From contig OX359266.1 in NCBI GenBank assembly GCA_947179155.2, positions 44,821,039-44,885,038 on the forward strand: a stretch of 64,000 bases of DNA, given 5' to 3'. This DNA is from Hedera helix. Lineage: Eukaryota > Streptophyta > Magnoliopsida > Apiales > Araliaceae. Within the stretch, counting starts at the first letter, position 1; each line of letters starts with the position of its first letter. The notes beneath the pieces were generated by a model, which ran no database searches, had not been told where the DNA came from, and saw only the letters and a program-made list of their open reading frames with translations. Shown here one piece after another: positions 45,951 to 58,657 of this stretch. Made by a program: the position numbers and the translations under genes.

Positions 45951-48900
45951 TCAACTGAAGAGAGCATTGTAGAGAAGTTGGTTCCAGGTATCCGGCAATC
46001 CGGGAAGACACCAATGACTGCAGTCGAGTGTATGCCGGCCGCCGCTATAGACCGTCGGGTGCGCATCCTTTCGATATTGTGACAACAATGTGATATCAAG
46101 CAAATAAACTGGTTTTTTGATCCGGCTCAAAACTTTATTTATAACAACTGCTGACATGGGCATTCCTGCAGGGTATCTTATACCAAAGAACGGTTGCGTC
46201 TCTTTGGAACATGATTTAGATGGTGCACCCCAATCCTTACCCCTGATTTAACAAACAAGGGTAACAAAAAAGAGACATTTACTTTACGATTAGTAAATTA
46301 CATAGAAAGGGGGAATCAGTTAGCTTACTCGTAGTGGGTTGGAGAGATCCCCTGGAAGAATACTTTGGTTTTGGAAGGATCAACATTTCGATTGACCCAT
46401 CTAGCCCAAGTCGTCAACCCTTTGTAGAAAGCAACCAAACGGTTCATATCTTTGTACGTTTTGGAGCCATCTTGAACATAATCCCATCTGCAACCATTAT
46501 AGCCATTTAAATATTTTATTTGTACATTGATCCACAATATATATATATATATACCAAATTAAGTGCTAATTAAAATCAACACATATACCAAATTCAATGC
46601 CACTTAAAATAAACACGTGTATTGAAAAGGTGTCGCTATGTTAAATAAAAATTATTCATATACTGAGGCGGCGGTACGACTATTAGAGTCATTAGACGCA
46701 TAATAAATACCCACAAAGTTGAGGATAATTACAACGTACAGTTTGTATCTAGTGCAAGTCAACATATACAGCACTCCTCTTATGTAAAGTACGAGTTTGT
46801 AAGCAAAGAATAGCAATCTTACGATTGAGTTCTTCCGGTGTGGATCCACCAATGCCACGTGTTGAAGATCAACATATCCATTCCTGTCCATGCATTGCCG
46901 CTTTGAATGGAGTTAAGTTGAAGGACCCGACCCATCTCCCCGTGTACAATATCTACAAGGTATGTTGTCCGATACAGCATTAACCTAAGTCCATAGTCCT
47001 GTGTCCAAAAAGACGAGCAATGTTACGTATGTATAAGGGCAGGTGGCACAATCAATACCAGAAGTATGGTGATCAATACAGTACTCAAAATTATGATGCA
47101 CGTGGTCTGAATTCTAAGCACATCCATAATATGAGCCGATAATTATGTAATCAATTTGTCACGGTCTAAATAAGGGCATTGATAATATCAGAATGATAAT
47201 TATGCTGCTAAAATAATTATTGTTATTAAAAATTTAAAATATTATTAAAACAAATATAAATGTGTTGATAAATACATATTTGCTCTGACAGCATAAATAT
47301 TATTCTGATAGTATCAACAGTCCTAAAATCTAAAATAAAGATAAAGAAAGCTTTCAAATTTAAAGGGTCAATTGTGCCTTTTAAAAATTGAAATTTAGAA
47401 TCTTATTTATATGCTTGTTTAGACCGTAGAAAGCAGAGTTTGTGCAACGTGAAAAGAAGGGATGGTCTACAAAATAGCGTGTCCAAACAAGCCTCAGAAA
47501 TCATGGTATGTACTCGGATTTTTCACGCAATGGAGACTGCTGCTTTTGTATTTTTCCCCCGAGTGCGTGTCCCCCCCAATAATCATGCAGGTGTGGTCCA
47601 ACTTTCCCACATTACCATCCTCGTGATATAACAATTTTCGTCTATTTTAATTACCCATCTATCACGCTTGCAAGTGGAAAGGAGCGACTGAGTAGTCATT
47701 CATTTAGATTAATATTTTTATTTTTGCTTGGTGGAAAGGGTTTCTTTAGTTTTGGAGACCTACTTATTTAGAATTAAAAAAAAAGGCTAAAAGAAGAATG
47801 AGAGGTGAAACATATACAGAACAGCACAAGCACACACTAATCGAATTGTTGGGAGTTGGAAGATGAACAAAACATATGTAACAGGCTTGATAAGTCAGTT
47901 ACTAAATATTTCCCCAATGACAAAGCCATTAATGCTTGGCGGTGTCATTTTAGAGTAATTATTTTGGTCATGGAGCACATGCCACGTGAACAACTCATGT
48001 GCTGTCATGAGTGGTGTGAATCACTACGTAACAGGTACCTCAAGAGATTTAATAATTTTTCATCATTTTTTAGGACTAAAAATTGGTTTTCATTATTGCT
48101 CCTACCTACTATCATGATTCTACTTGGATTTCTTGCTTAATCGTCAATCATGCTGCCTATGTTCTCTTGTAAATACTAATTATTTGACTATTGCTTTTTT
48201 CGCTACCATTTCATACCTCATGGAAATTTCCAAAAAAGAAAAAATAAATTCAAATTGATTTTTTGTATAAACTAACTTTATGAAGATGAATTAATACACT
48301 TTTTCAGACACTTATCCCTACCATAGTTGTACTATTACCAGAAAATTTAATGCTCGTCATTTCCTCTCAAACTCTGGGGAAAAAATAAGAAAAAGAAAAC
48401 AGCGAAGTCCAACTGTAATTGACCTACAACTTTAGCTTTCTCAAAAGTTGAAAAGAGAGACAGGGCATGCATGCACCGAATAAAGCAACTATTTTTCCTA
48501 ATCAAATACGAACTGTAGTTCCGTGAATTAATACTCGTACTAGTACTGAATAAAAAAAGATAATGAAAATGAAAGTTCAAAAACTCACCACAAATGCAAC
48601 TTCAGAAAGTGCGCCACTCTTTATGATTGTATACCTGGCCTTTGGTGCTGCTGAATGAATCAGGCAGCTTAAGGATTGCCACATATTGAAACTCAATGAA
48701 TCTCCCACAAACATGATCTTCTTCCCCCTCATTCTCTCCAAGAAAACCAACCCATTAAACCTGCACCATACAAGTTAATTTCATCCTAATTAGAAAAGAG
48801 AAAAAAAGTTTGTTCGTCTAATTAGACTTGTGTTTTTGGGACGGCTTATTCGGTCCAAATGCACTGGTGGTCCAAATACGCCGTGCTAGCTTGAGTTAAA

Positions 48901-49302
48901 TAAATGTCTAGACAAACAAGATTATGCAGTGTGTTTAGCAGCTAAGCGCACAAAGAAAAGAGACGAACCGTATTGAATTGTGTATTATTATGCATGTAGA
49001 TACCTTGGGAGGTTACAAGAGAAGGGCTGCCACCGATATTTGAGGTAGGATTTATCGGGCCTGCCGTATTTTTGGCAGTCGAATTCTTGATCAATGAAGG
49101 GACAATTCGAAGAAGCATAAAGGGGATAAGAAGCATCATATACCCATTTGCCTTTGAAAAAATTGCACCCCCTGGCTAGCTTTCTGCTTGTCCTGCTGGT
49201 GGCACTGGCATTGATGTAATTCTGTGCCTGAGCCTCAGTTGTTTGTTGCCAACACAGAAGTACAAATACTGAGAGGAGCATAAATTCAAGCAGAGAATTC
49301 AT
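45951..49302 (-). CDS. Trichome birefringence-like (TBL/PMR5 family) polysaccharide O-acetyltransferase
   Basis: Five exons on the minus strand: 49302-49004, 48760-48589, 46998-46823, 46487-46329, 46242-45951; 365 aa with consistent phases. Residues 1-26 form a signal peptide or anchor. The TBL (PMR5N) domain starts at GCNFFKGKWVYD (about 45) and includes NCPFIDQEFDCQKYGRPD and W-x-P-x-SC. The GDS motif is FVGDSLS (catalytic Ser121), and the C-terminal DxxH motif is DCSHWC (Asp342, His345), completing the catalytic triad of the family. TBL proteins act in the Golgi or wall on xylan, mannan or pectin acetyl esters; the short length suits the TBL36-43 group. All catalytic residues are present, so it should be active; substrate unknown. 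Intron 2 is 1.59 kb. Confidence 0.92.
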
Positions 49303-49363
49303 CTTGGATTTCGATCCAGATTCTGTTTGTTAAAGAAAAGACGTGGAGTGGGAAAAAGTTGTG

Positions 49364-49371
49364 ATTTTATA
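49364..49371 (-). promoter_or_regulatory. Possible TATA box of the TBL gene
   Basis: On the minus strand this reads TATAAAAT, about 65 bp upstream of the ATG at 49302. Assigned by motif and position only. Confidence 0.45.
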
Positions 49372-50394
49372 ATATGTAACTGTACCATATAATATATAAT
49401 AATGCATATATAAAAAGTACAAGTAGAGAGGAGCTTGGAAGGCGTACATGGAATGTGCCTCAAAGTCCTATTTGTAATATAGTTCTGATCGGTATGTGAA
49501 ATCTTATTGGATGGGTTTGGGTATACTTGCATGTGGGGTTGGGTCAATTTTATTATCTTTTTATTTTTTATTGTAGAGAAAGTAGAAAGCAAGAAGAAGT
49601 TTCATAAAAGTGACGTTATTCTTGGTAGGTGATTGGAAGCTAGTTTAGTATAGTTTAGTTTAGTTTAGAATTCCCACCACATTTTTCAATTATGGTTTGC
49701 TTGCCTAATTTTTCTGTTTCACAGCTGTTTTGGGCACCCACAATATCAATAGGTAAGCTAGCTTTGCTCAAAGTATTTGAATCAAGAGATTTATATAGTC
49801 AATTATCCAGCTATTAATATTGACCATTTATAAGAAAATGAACAACAACACTATAGCTCAATCTAGCGTCTAACTTGTCCACTTTAGTTGCCAGTGGTAA
49901 TTCCTGACAGCTCAAAAGGTGGCACATTCAATTGTTGGCTCAAGTTTCATGCGCATATTATTATTATCGCATATGCAATGATCATAAAGTATGAGGGAGG
50001 GGAAGACAGGAAACTAAAGTTCCAATGCACCTAATTACTTCCCTAAATGGTGAGGACCGGACAGCAAATGAAAATAATCTTTCTAAATGTAAGCTTTTTT
50101 TTCCAAATCGCCAGCCCTAATCAATCCATCACCGAACACTTTCTCTTCTCCCCATGCACGATGACAAAACAAAAGACACAATTCTCTCTATTATAGTTTT
50201 TACTCAATTTCACCGGATATATTTAATTATAAAGCTAATAAATTTAATGACAACATCATCTAAACATGATTATTAACAATAACTAATATATTGCCATTAA
50301 ATCTTCTCCTTCTTTTTTTGTCTTTATATGTGTATGAAATAAAATAAAATAAAAGGACGGCTAATTTTAAGGAAGAGAGTTACTTAAAGCTAAT

Positions 50395-50953
50395 GTTTTA
50401 AAAATCGTACTGATCATCGAACTGAAAAAGTTACCAGGTGGATGGATCACTAGTTCAACCAGCGATCGAACAGTTATTGACTCAGTGACGTCATTAATAT
50501 ATAATAAATAATAAATATATTAATTATTATATAAATATATATTATATATAATATCTTTCAAATATGTAAAATTAATCAATTTATCTACAAAAAAAAAAAA
50601 ACTAAACTAAACCTATTTATACAATGTTTATTTTATACAATTCAAATAAATAATAAATTTATATGAAAAAAAAAAGATATTAAATCATTCTCATAACTCA
50701 AAAGTGATAAAATCAAGCACAAATGAACATAAACATCTTATGTAATTATTATTTTTTAATTATTTTTTTTATAATTAGTTTGAACTGGTGAACTAGTGAC
50801 CGGTTCACTGGGTCTACCGGTTCAACCACCGGTCACCAATTTTTACCAATTTTTTGTCGAAACTGGGTTGAAGTTCTAGATCGGACCGAAGCACGGACCG
50901 GTTTTGGTTTTTTTCAGTTGAATCATCGGTCCGATCCGATTTTTTAAATATTG
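50395..50953. mobile_element. Small TIR transposon with 12-bp flanking duplication (Mutator-like?)
   Basis: CTTAAAGCTAAT occurs on both sides (50383-50394 and 50954-50965). The ends are imperfect inverted repeats: TTTTAAAAATCGTACTGATC at the left and, reverse-complemented, TTTAAAAAATCGGATCGGACC at the right. Subterminal regions are rich in GGTTC/ACCGG words around an AT-rich non-coding centre of 559 bp. A long duplication of 9-12 bp points to the Mutator superfamily; the exact TIR boundary may share a base or two with the duplication. Confidence 0.7.
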
Positions 50954-53162
50954 CTTAAAGCTAATACGCACGTGATTAGAATAAAATTGTTAGAAGAGAG
51001 GAACCAAACAGACCGCAGATTGTAGGTCTAACGATCAAGTGGTTCACGGAATGGAAATGGCCGACAACATGTGGGGTGATGGTTACCATCCTCCATGTGC
51101 CCAGGTACTATTAGATACCTCTTCCTCTCTCCTTCGTAGTTCGTTATTTCTTCCCATGAGTTGGTCCAAAGAAGCATGATTTGAATTCGTTATGAATTTT
51201 TGGCTATGATCATGTGATTTTGGATATTATTTTAATTAATTACATTTTTACTAAAATGAAGTGTTGAAAATGATGTTTGAATATGATATGAGACAGCCAA
51301 ACGGGGCTTCATCTATTTTTTTTGGGTTGAGTAGAGTCATTGAGGAAAAAAGAAAAGAGAAAATAAAAAGAATATGCGACCAATCATTCCCCATTCACAT
51401 GGACTTACTTGCTTCTTTCTTCATTTATAATCTTGGAATGTTGGGATTGTTTCTTTAAACGTAAGTAATCCTCTTAATCTTGAGGAAAGTGGTCAAGGTT
51501 CACTTCTCGTATTCTACTAAGAATAGCTTGATATTCGTATTTTGTGATTGATTGTGTCTGAATGCGCAGAATTGATATTTTGTACGTAGCTCTTTTTTCT
51601 CTCTCTCAACACAAAAATTATTTTGTACAATAGTCATTATCTAGTAAATTATTATATATAAAGTTGTTTTAAAAATAGCGATACATTTTAACTTTTATAA
51701 TTAATTTATAAAATTTTAAATTTTATAATTGATGTAATTTAACTTAGCAAAAAAAAAAAAATATTGATGTAATTTTATTTAAATTTTAAAAGCAACATAT
51801 GGATATTTATAATCAAAGGGGGTTAAAAATCACTAGTAATCTTTTTTACATTCGACTCATTAAACTACAATTTTTACAAATCGTTACAAATTCTGTTAAT
51901 ATATTTGATTTTTAACAAAATGACTAGCGGGTATATATGGATCTGTATCACAACAAACAACCGGTTGTCGAGAACACCGCTATAGTAACTAAATACATGG
52001 GACAAATTAGTTATAAAAGTCCCTGTTGTTAGAGTTTTTAGGAGCAGTGCGCTTCCAACAATGAGTGCGTTACCTCTCTCCCTTTCTATATAGATCGGGG
52101 GTCTTACGAATTAGTACTTCTAATTCTTCTACTCTGTTTTTTCTTGGGTTTGTGACGGATACATTGTTAAAATTTTCAATGACAGAAAAGGAAGTAGTGT
52201 TGAAGACTAGAGAGAGAAGAAGGAGAGAGACCAGTTGAGTTGTGATGAGATAGAAACTCGAACTTAAGATTCTTGATTTGGGAAAGAAGCAGCATTTCCA
52301 GCTTTTGAATTTTTAATTAGTCTAAATTTTATATTAGTTTTAATTTTATAATTTGGTTAACATGGTAGGTGATTTTGTATTCTCTTATTCATCAGGGAAT
52401 GTCATGCTACCCGCTAGCGGAGATTAAAGTTGAAGACCGAAAAATGGGGCATTGAAACTGAGTGGAATGGAATGATTCTTACCGTCTTTCTTGGATTCTA
52501 AATGGAGACTTTTTACAGGATGATTTATGATTCGAATGATGAAAACGGTTTCCTGGAATTTGTGTATGATTCAAAGGATAAAACAGTTTAAATCTTTTAG
52601 TTTGTTTAATTTCTTTTGTTTGTTTAATTCTTTTTAGATTTATGTAATGATATATTAATTGATTAAAAAATAAGGTTTTTTTTTTCAATTTTTAATTCAC
52701 ATCATTATTATCAGATAATATTTTAATATTAAATAGTCCATATATACATTCAACGTGGTGTCACTTAGATATTTCGGTAACTTTTAATATTATTAGATGA
52801 TTTTTATAAAAAAAAAATATTGTTCAATAACTTGAATATAAAAAATAATAATTTAATAATAAAAATATAACTTCGAGTTCAATTTAGTGAGAGAAAAGAA
52901 AAATCCCCTTCCTTCCCCGGCCCTCCAGATTTGATCCATCTGTAATGATAAGGCTTAAGATTAAGACATGATTATTAGTAATTGAGCTTTCTTAATTAAC
53001 ACTACATCACTTTCTTTCTAATTTTTCTTTATTCATATTTTAAAACCTTTTTTATTTGGGTGGGCCAGGATACTCCGAGTGGAACATGCATTTTATATTG
53101 GGTTAAATCGATACTGGCCCAAGTTCACCAATTAAGGTCCATTAATTTCTCATTAGAAAATA

Positions 53163-53415
53163 TTCTTTCCGTTTTATATTATTTAATTATTATTAATTTT
53201 TTTAAATCAATTTAAAAGAGTTAGACTCAAAATTAACATAATTTTTTTAATTTTAATTAATACAATAATAAATATTATAAATTATCTAAAAAATTAATAT
53301 TCGTCGTAAGTTTTATTGTTTCATAATTTTAATGAATCATCTCAATTTTAAATTTGAAAATATATGATTTTTAAAACTCAATAATGACTGTATAATTTGG
53401 AACGGAATGATTGCT
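53163..53415. mobile_element. Degenerate Stowaway-like MITE
   Basis: The left TATTCTTTCCGTTTTATATT and the right AATTTGGAACGGAATGA are decayed inverted ends of the CTCCCTCCGTTCC type around an AT-rich core. TSD not certain. Confidence 0.4.
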
Positions 53416-54555
53416 AATAATTAAATATTACCAACCCTATTTTTTATGTGACAAGTGATGGAATAAAATTCATTCTAATAAAATGGATATATATAATAAT
53501 TTTACCATCATATTACACCACTCACTTTCACCAACAATCAAACATATACTTGAAATATCTTAAAATTATTTTATTCATTTCTCTACTCCATTAATTCAAT
53601 TCAAACGCAACATAAGTTTTTTGCGTCCAAGTTTAATTTTAGTGACAAACACACGCATTTTATTATGCACTTTGGAGGCATATAATCCAGACTCTAGCCT
53701 TCTTCTTGATTCAATCGTTTAAAGAAAATGACGAAAAAAAAAAAAACAAAATGTCAGTCTTCTTCTTTCGTATATAATAATTAGCAACAGAAAAATATAT
53801 AATTAGCAACGGAAAATAACTACAAAGTTAGAGACAAAAATGACGAAATTCAACGCCCGAGGCTTTAATTTAAAATAGAAAATCTTTAATTATAAAATCA
53901 ACGTAGCTAATTTTGTCCTTAGTTTTGTTTGATGCCGTAACAAGTAAATTTATAAATAAACTTGTACCCGTCAAATGATTCGGATTCATGGATTATTACG
54001 CCATGTCAACTTGGGGCCAGGTGGGCCATAAACAAGCAATTGGTGGCCCACCTCTTAGGCTAGTGATGGAAGGAAGTGGTGATGGTAGGAAAGGTGGAAT
54101 ATATCATAATCATATGTTTGTTGCTTGGAGCACGGAATTGAGTGGATGATTATCGGAGGAATAGATTTGAATCAAATTTGGCTGCGTCTACCAACTTTGT
54201 TAGTTGGTTGCTATTAAAAAAGCACATAAATTCAAATAGAAGCAGCAGCCGGATTGAGAATGGATTGCTTAAACAAACAAACTGCGATATAACGACCCAA
54301 GAAGTAATAAAACTTTATCCGTTCCAAAATTTTAAATTATTTTTTTAACATAATTTTCTTTTAAAATATAATTAAGAACATGATAAATTATCTGTAAAAA
54401 AAAATACGTATTATTCATTCTAAAGTTTATTATTTTAAAATTTTAAATTAATTTTTAAAAATTAATAATTATCTTATAATCTAGAACCGGGAGAGTACTT
54501 TGTTTGTTCTTTTATGAATTTTGCGAGTTGAGTTGAGAAACTTCAAATGTGTATA

Positions 54556-54595
<40 letters not shown>

Positions 54596-54865
54596 GTTTT
54601 GGCGTGTTTTATCCGCTAAGCCAAATATAATTATTGAACTCAAAAATGGACTCCACAAACAATCAAGTGATCTTTATCAGAGCGTCAACAGGTTTGACTA
54701 TTCATTTATCTCACAAATTATCTTCTTTTATTAGAAATCTTTCTTTCATTCCTAGTGCTCGATCCACACGCTCTTATTTGTCTCGTAACTTGTTAGCTTT
54801 CGATACAAGAGTGTAGTGCGGTTCGGTTTACCGGTGAAATAATCTCCAAAGATCTCCCACGTCAT

Positions 54866-54867
<2 letters not shown>

Positions 54868-54922
<55 letters not shown>
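54868..54922. repeat. (TA)n microsatellite
   Basis: About 55 bp of alternating TA. The long Ile-Tyr open frame on the minus strand is a translation of this repeat. Confidence 0.95.
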
Positions 54923-54926
<4 letters not shown>

Positions 54927-55497
54927 GAATCAAGTTTTCTCGTTAAATAATAAAATGTTTGGAGAAAAAAAAACATTTTCTTACAATTCAGAAAATGTGT
55001 TCAGACGGCATTTTCATTCATTCTCATTTTGTATTTTAAGAATATTTTTCAAAAAAAAAAAATGTATGCATGAATGCATGTGCATATATATAATTTAAAT
55101 TGTGATTATGAAATTCTATGCAGCTATAATTTCTCACCATAAAATGTATGCACGTAATGAAATTCTATGCAACTATAATTTCTCACCTTCAAAACAAATT
55201 CCAGAAAAGTAAAGGCAAATAATCTTTCAATACGTACACAAAGAAAGACAAACATGATATGAAATTCATTAGTAATTACAAACCTTAAATAAGGTTGCAC
55301 TTTATATGCAGAAGCACTATATCATCAGTTTCTCCCCGTAACATTGGACAGGCTTCCCCAAATTACAGATTATTAATAGGCATAACCACTAAAACATTGG
55401 GCTTTTTACCCGCTTACAGTATTGTTCCATAGAGATCATATTTTAGGCTGCCATTAATGAGATTCAGCAACGCATCTTCATACCCTCTCATCGACCG

Positions 55498-55527
55498 CCG
55501 GAGGGGGGAGGGGGGAGGGGGGGTGGA
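55498..55527 (+). other. G-quadruplex-prone tract
   Basis: Successive runs of 6, 6 and 7 G separated by single A, flanked by GG, lie about 40 bp beyond the stop of the minus-strand gene. On the mRNA strand the tract is C-rich. Confidence 0.6.
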
Positions 55528-55564
55528 ATGCAGCATCTTTGAGCAGAAGTATCAATGGTGATGA

Positions 55565-58500
55565 CTAAAGAAACTCCCACTCTGACTCACAAACCTCGTG
55601 AGTTTTTAACTTTGCTGTGTTCGAGTCTGGGGACATACAGTCCACACTTGTTAGGCTCGGTTTCATATCAGTATATGCATACTGTTTTACAAGTTTCTCA
55701 TACTCCTGCCTCTTAGCTGATTTCTTTTTCAAAGAAAAAGCTTCCCGCATCTTTTTCTAAAATAAAATTTCAGTTTCAATAATCCGTGTGGGTCACAATC
55801 ACTCATACACGCACAGAAATGTAAGTACCTTGTATGACCATTGTCTGCCTTCCTTGAGAGACACAAAAGGAAGGTTATTTCCATCCACCAAGACACAAGT
55901 TTCCTCCAACTTTGGCTCATCATCTTGTTTAATGGTTTCCATCCTTGGTTCAGTACTATAATTTTTCTCAGTCGCATCTGTATCACAGTTACCTGGCCTT
56001 CCTGAAGAAGTTTCACGAATTCATTAAACAGACTAAGAGTCAACAATAAGTGATTTTGAAAAGAACAGGCATAAAGGCACGCAAACACCAGAAAGGAAGG
56101 AGATAGATCCAGTACAAGGTGTTGGTGATCCGAAAGGGGGAAAAACAGATCCAATACAAGGTGTGGGAATTATGATTCTTTCAGCATTCAGAATCAACAT
56201 AATACAAATTAGGGATCATTATATAATCCCCCCACCTCCCGCTTATGAACCATTGACTACTTACCCTCAAACTATTTTACAAGGGGCACAGCACTTTGGC
56301 TCATTAGATTTGAACCAATAGAATTAATAACCCCTCATCCATCTACAAAACCATGACCATTATTAGGTACTACTCCCTCCATTCCATAAAAAAAAGTCTC
56401 ATTTGCAAAATTTGCAAACTTTAAGGATATATTTTTCTTCCATGTTTATCCCCAACTAAAATGAGAGCTTGGTTTAGCAGTGTTGTTATACATGAGGACA
56501 TTATCACATTTTATATTATCATAATTAAAAAGGAGGACTCTTTTTGGGGAATAATTTTATTTTTACAAGTGAGACACTTTTTGTCCTGCATATTCTATAA
56601 CAAGAAGAATTATTTAATAAATGAAAAAAATAATATATGATTATATAAATTGGATGCATTGGCTGATTAGGTGGTAGCATTGCCATGACATGATGGTGGC
56701 TTTTCCTTTCACGATGAAAGATAAAAATCTTAGGGTGAAGCAATGGTGATGCATGTGGTGAAGGGTGGTTGTGGCTCAGATGGAGGAGCAATCGTCTAGA
56801 TCTATGGAGAAAGTGGAGCAAGAGGTGAAGGAATAAATGCACAGTGGAACTTTGGTTGGGGCACCAAGCTTAGTACAAAAATCATAAACAGGCACAGAAG
56901 TGGTTATACAGGTAGAACTTTACATCCAAGAGTGACATGGATATAACACTTTATGAAGAGGGTAAAAATAAGCAGAGCACCAAAACCAGGGATAAATAAC
57001 TACATCCAGGTGATTGTGAAAGAGAACTACACTAATTATATAGACCACAAGATGATTTTAAAAAAAATAATTACTTTTTTGCATAGAAAAAATAATTACT
57101 TTTTTGCACAGAAATCCTATACAGTAAAAAAAAATTTAACTACTATTCCATATTCATTTCATTCACGAATCATTTGCACAATATGACCAACGTTAACTTT
57201 AAAAACACTTTTCCTTTCCATCGATGCAAAAAAGAGAAGCCTCAAATAATATGATGCTTATTTAAGGGATACATACCTGGATCCAACAAAAAAGCCTCCC
57301 CACCTGCAGATTGACTATTCTGTGCATCGCCATTAACATATGAATCTATGAGCAAACATGTTTCTGCAACTGCCATAAAAATATTCAGCACAAAGAAAGT
57401 GGAGTTGAAAAATAACAAAAATAGGAAAATAAAGCCCATAAACAACTACCTATAGATTCTGCTGCCAAGCCTTCACCCTTACATCTCGGTTTTCTTCCTT
57501 TCCTTCCCTTGGATTTAGGTGATAGAATGATATCAGATATTGGATCATCAACAGAACAGTCATCTATCAATAAGTCTGCACCGTTAATATCATCACGACT
57601 TTTCCCTTCTTTCTCTTCTTCTCTGGAGTCCCATCCTACTACTTCATCTACAACGGAAGCTTGAGGTGATGTCATGACCATCTGGTCATTTGCTGCATAA
57701 TCTTTAATTATATCGGAGACTGATGATGATCTGCTCCAATTATCCAACACCTGATTCTTTGAGCTTGTCTTCTGAGATGCATGTTCATATTTCTCTCCAT
57801 CTTCATTTTTCATCGAGTATGATCCTTTGATGGAACGTCTAGAATATGATTTTTCCATATGATTTACCTTGTGCAATCCATCAAGAGATGACACCTGATC
57901 TCCATCCACCTCATCTATCACTTTTAAATTCTTAGCGAATAGCTCATCAACCTTTTTAGTATCTTCTTTGATGCTTGCCTTTTGATTTTTATGGGCACCA
58001 GTATCCGCATAGGGGTTCAGGGGCAAATCAGCAATAGCTAGTTTCACTGGATCTGTACAAGACGGGAGAATCAAATCTTGCATGACATCTGAGTAGAACT
58101 TTTTCATATTTAATCCCACATTCTGAACCTGATTTTCAACAAACTTAACGGTGTCCTGTACGTAAGTAATAACATTAGCGACAATAAAAATACAAGATTA
58201 AAAAAAAGACCACCTTCAGTTGAAGACTAAAATCAGATATATACATTTAGTTACATGATGTAAGTATGTAGCTAGAAAACTTATAATTAAAAACGCATGA
58301 TGACAGTGCACATCAGATAACAAACATGCATCTAAGCGAGGACTATCCCCACACCAAATAATTATACGCCTCAAGGGCTGAAGAAAATTGTCAGAAGAAA
58401 CAACTGCACAAGAAAGCATGCCAAAGGGAAATGTAGTAATAAGAGGGGCAGCAAAGGACGAGTTACTAATACTAGCATTTATACGGACACCGCTAACACC

Positions 58501-58657
58501 AAATTCTATGTTGAAGCTTTAAAGTCTAACCTGCGGAACAGGATCAGGGTAAAAGATGACTAGGAGTTACCTGGTACATAGTTTCTTCAACCTCCAAACA
58601 CATAGCTTCAAACTTCTCGTATACATTTCCAACCCAGGCAGCACCTTTAAAGTCCAT
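55565..58657 (-). CDS. Conserved plant protein of unknown function, 414 aa
   Basis: Coding exons on the minus strand: 58657-58571, 58155-57450, 57363-57277, 56001-55829, 55756-55565; all phases agree. The N-terminus MDFKGAAWVGNVYEKFEAM and following VEETMYQ|DTVKFVENQVQ, then KKFYSDVMQDL, form the likely conserved core (about residues 1-60), predicted helical. A long polar, Ser/Asp/Glu/Lys-rich disordered middle contains a basic KSKGRKGRKPRCK patch at about 255-270 that could be a nuclear localisation signal. A basic coiled segment (KKMREAFSLKKKSAKRQEYEKL) and an acidic-aromatic end SEWEFL finish the protein. It resembles uncharacterised single-copy proteins seen in many land plants. A 5' UTR intron (58735-60474) with upstream exon ending at 60475 is likely from CAG and GTAAGT signals. 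No enzyme motif seen. Confidence 0.8.

Larger units (their letters stand above)
49372..55564. other. Intergenic region between TBL and the 414-aa gene
   Basis: Contains the TIR element at 50395-50953, two degenerate MITE-like stretches, a (GA) and (TA) run at about 54578-54594 and 54868-54922, and a G-rich tract near 55500. No supported gene: frames near 51261, 52479 and 54142 have no family features. Confidence 0.5.

Noticed and set aside
47856..48140. 94-codon plus-strand ORF in TBL intron 2
   Set aside because: Begins at TTG, its first ATG is far inside, it has no family features, and it lies wholly within an intron.
54305..54500. MITE candidate (TATCCGTTCC ... GAACCGGGAGAGTA)
   Set aside because: Ends are only loosely inverted and no clean TA duplication could be fixed.
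54752..54976. Ile-Tyr repeat protein on the minus strand
   Set aside because: Translation of a (TA)n microsatellite.
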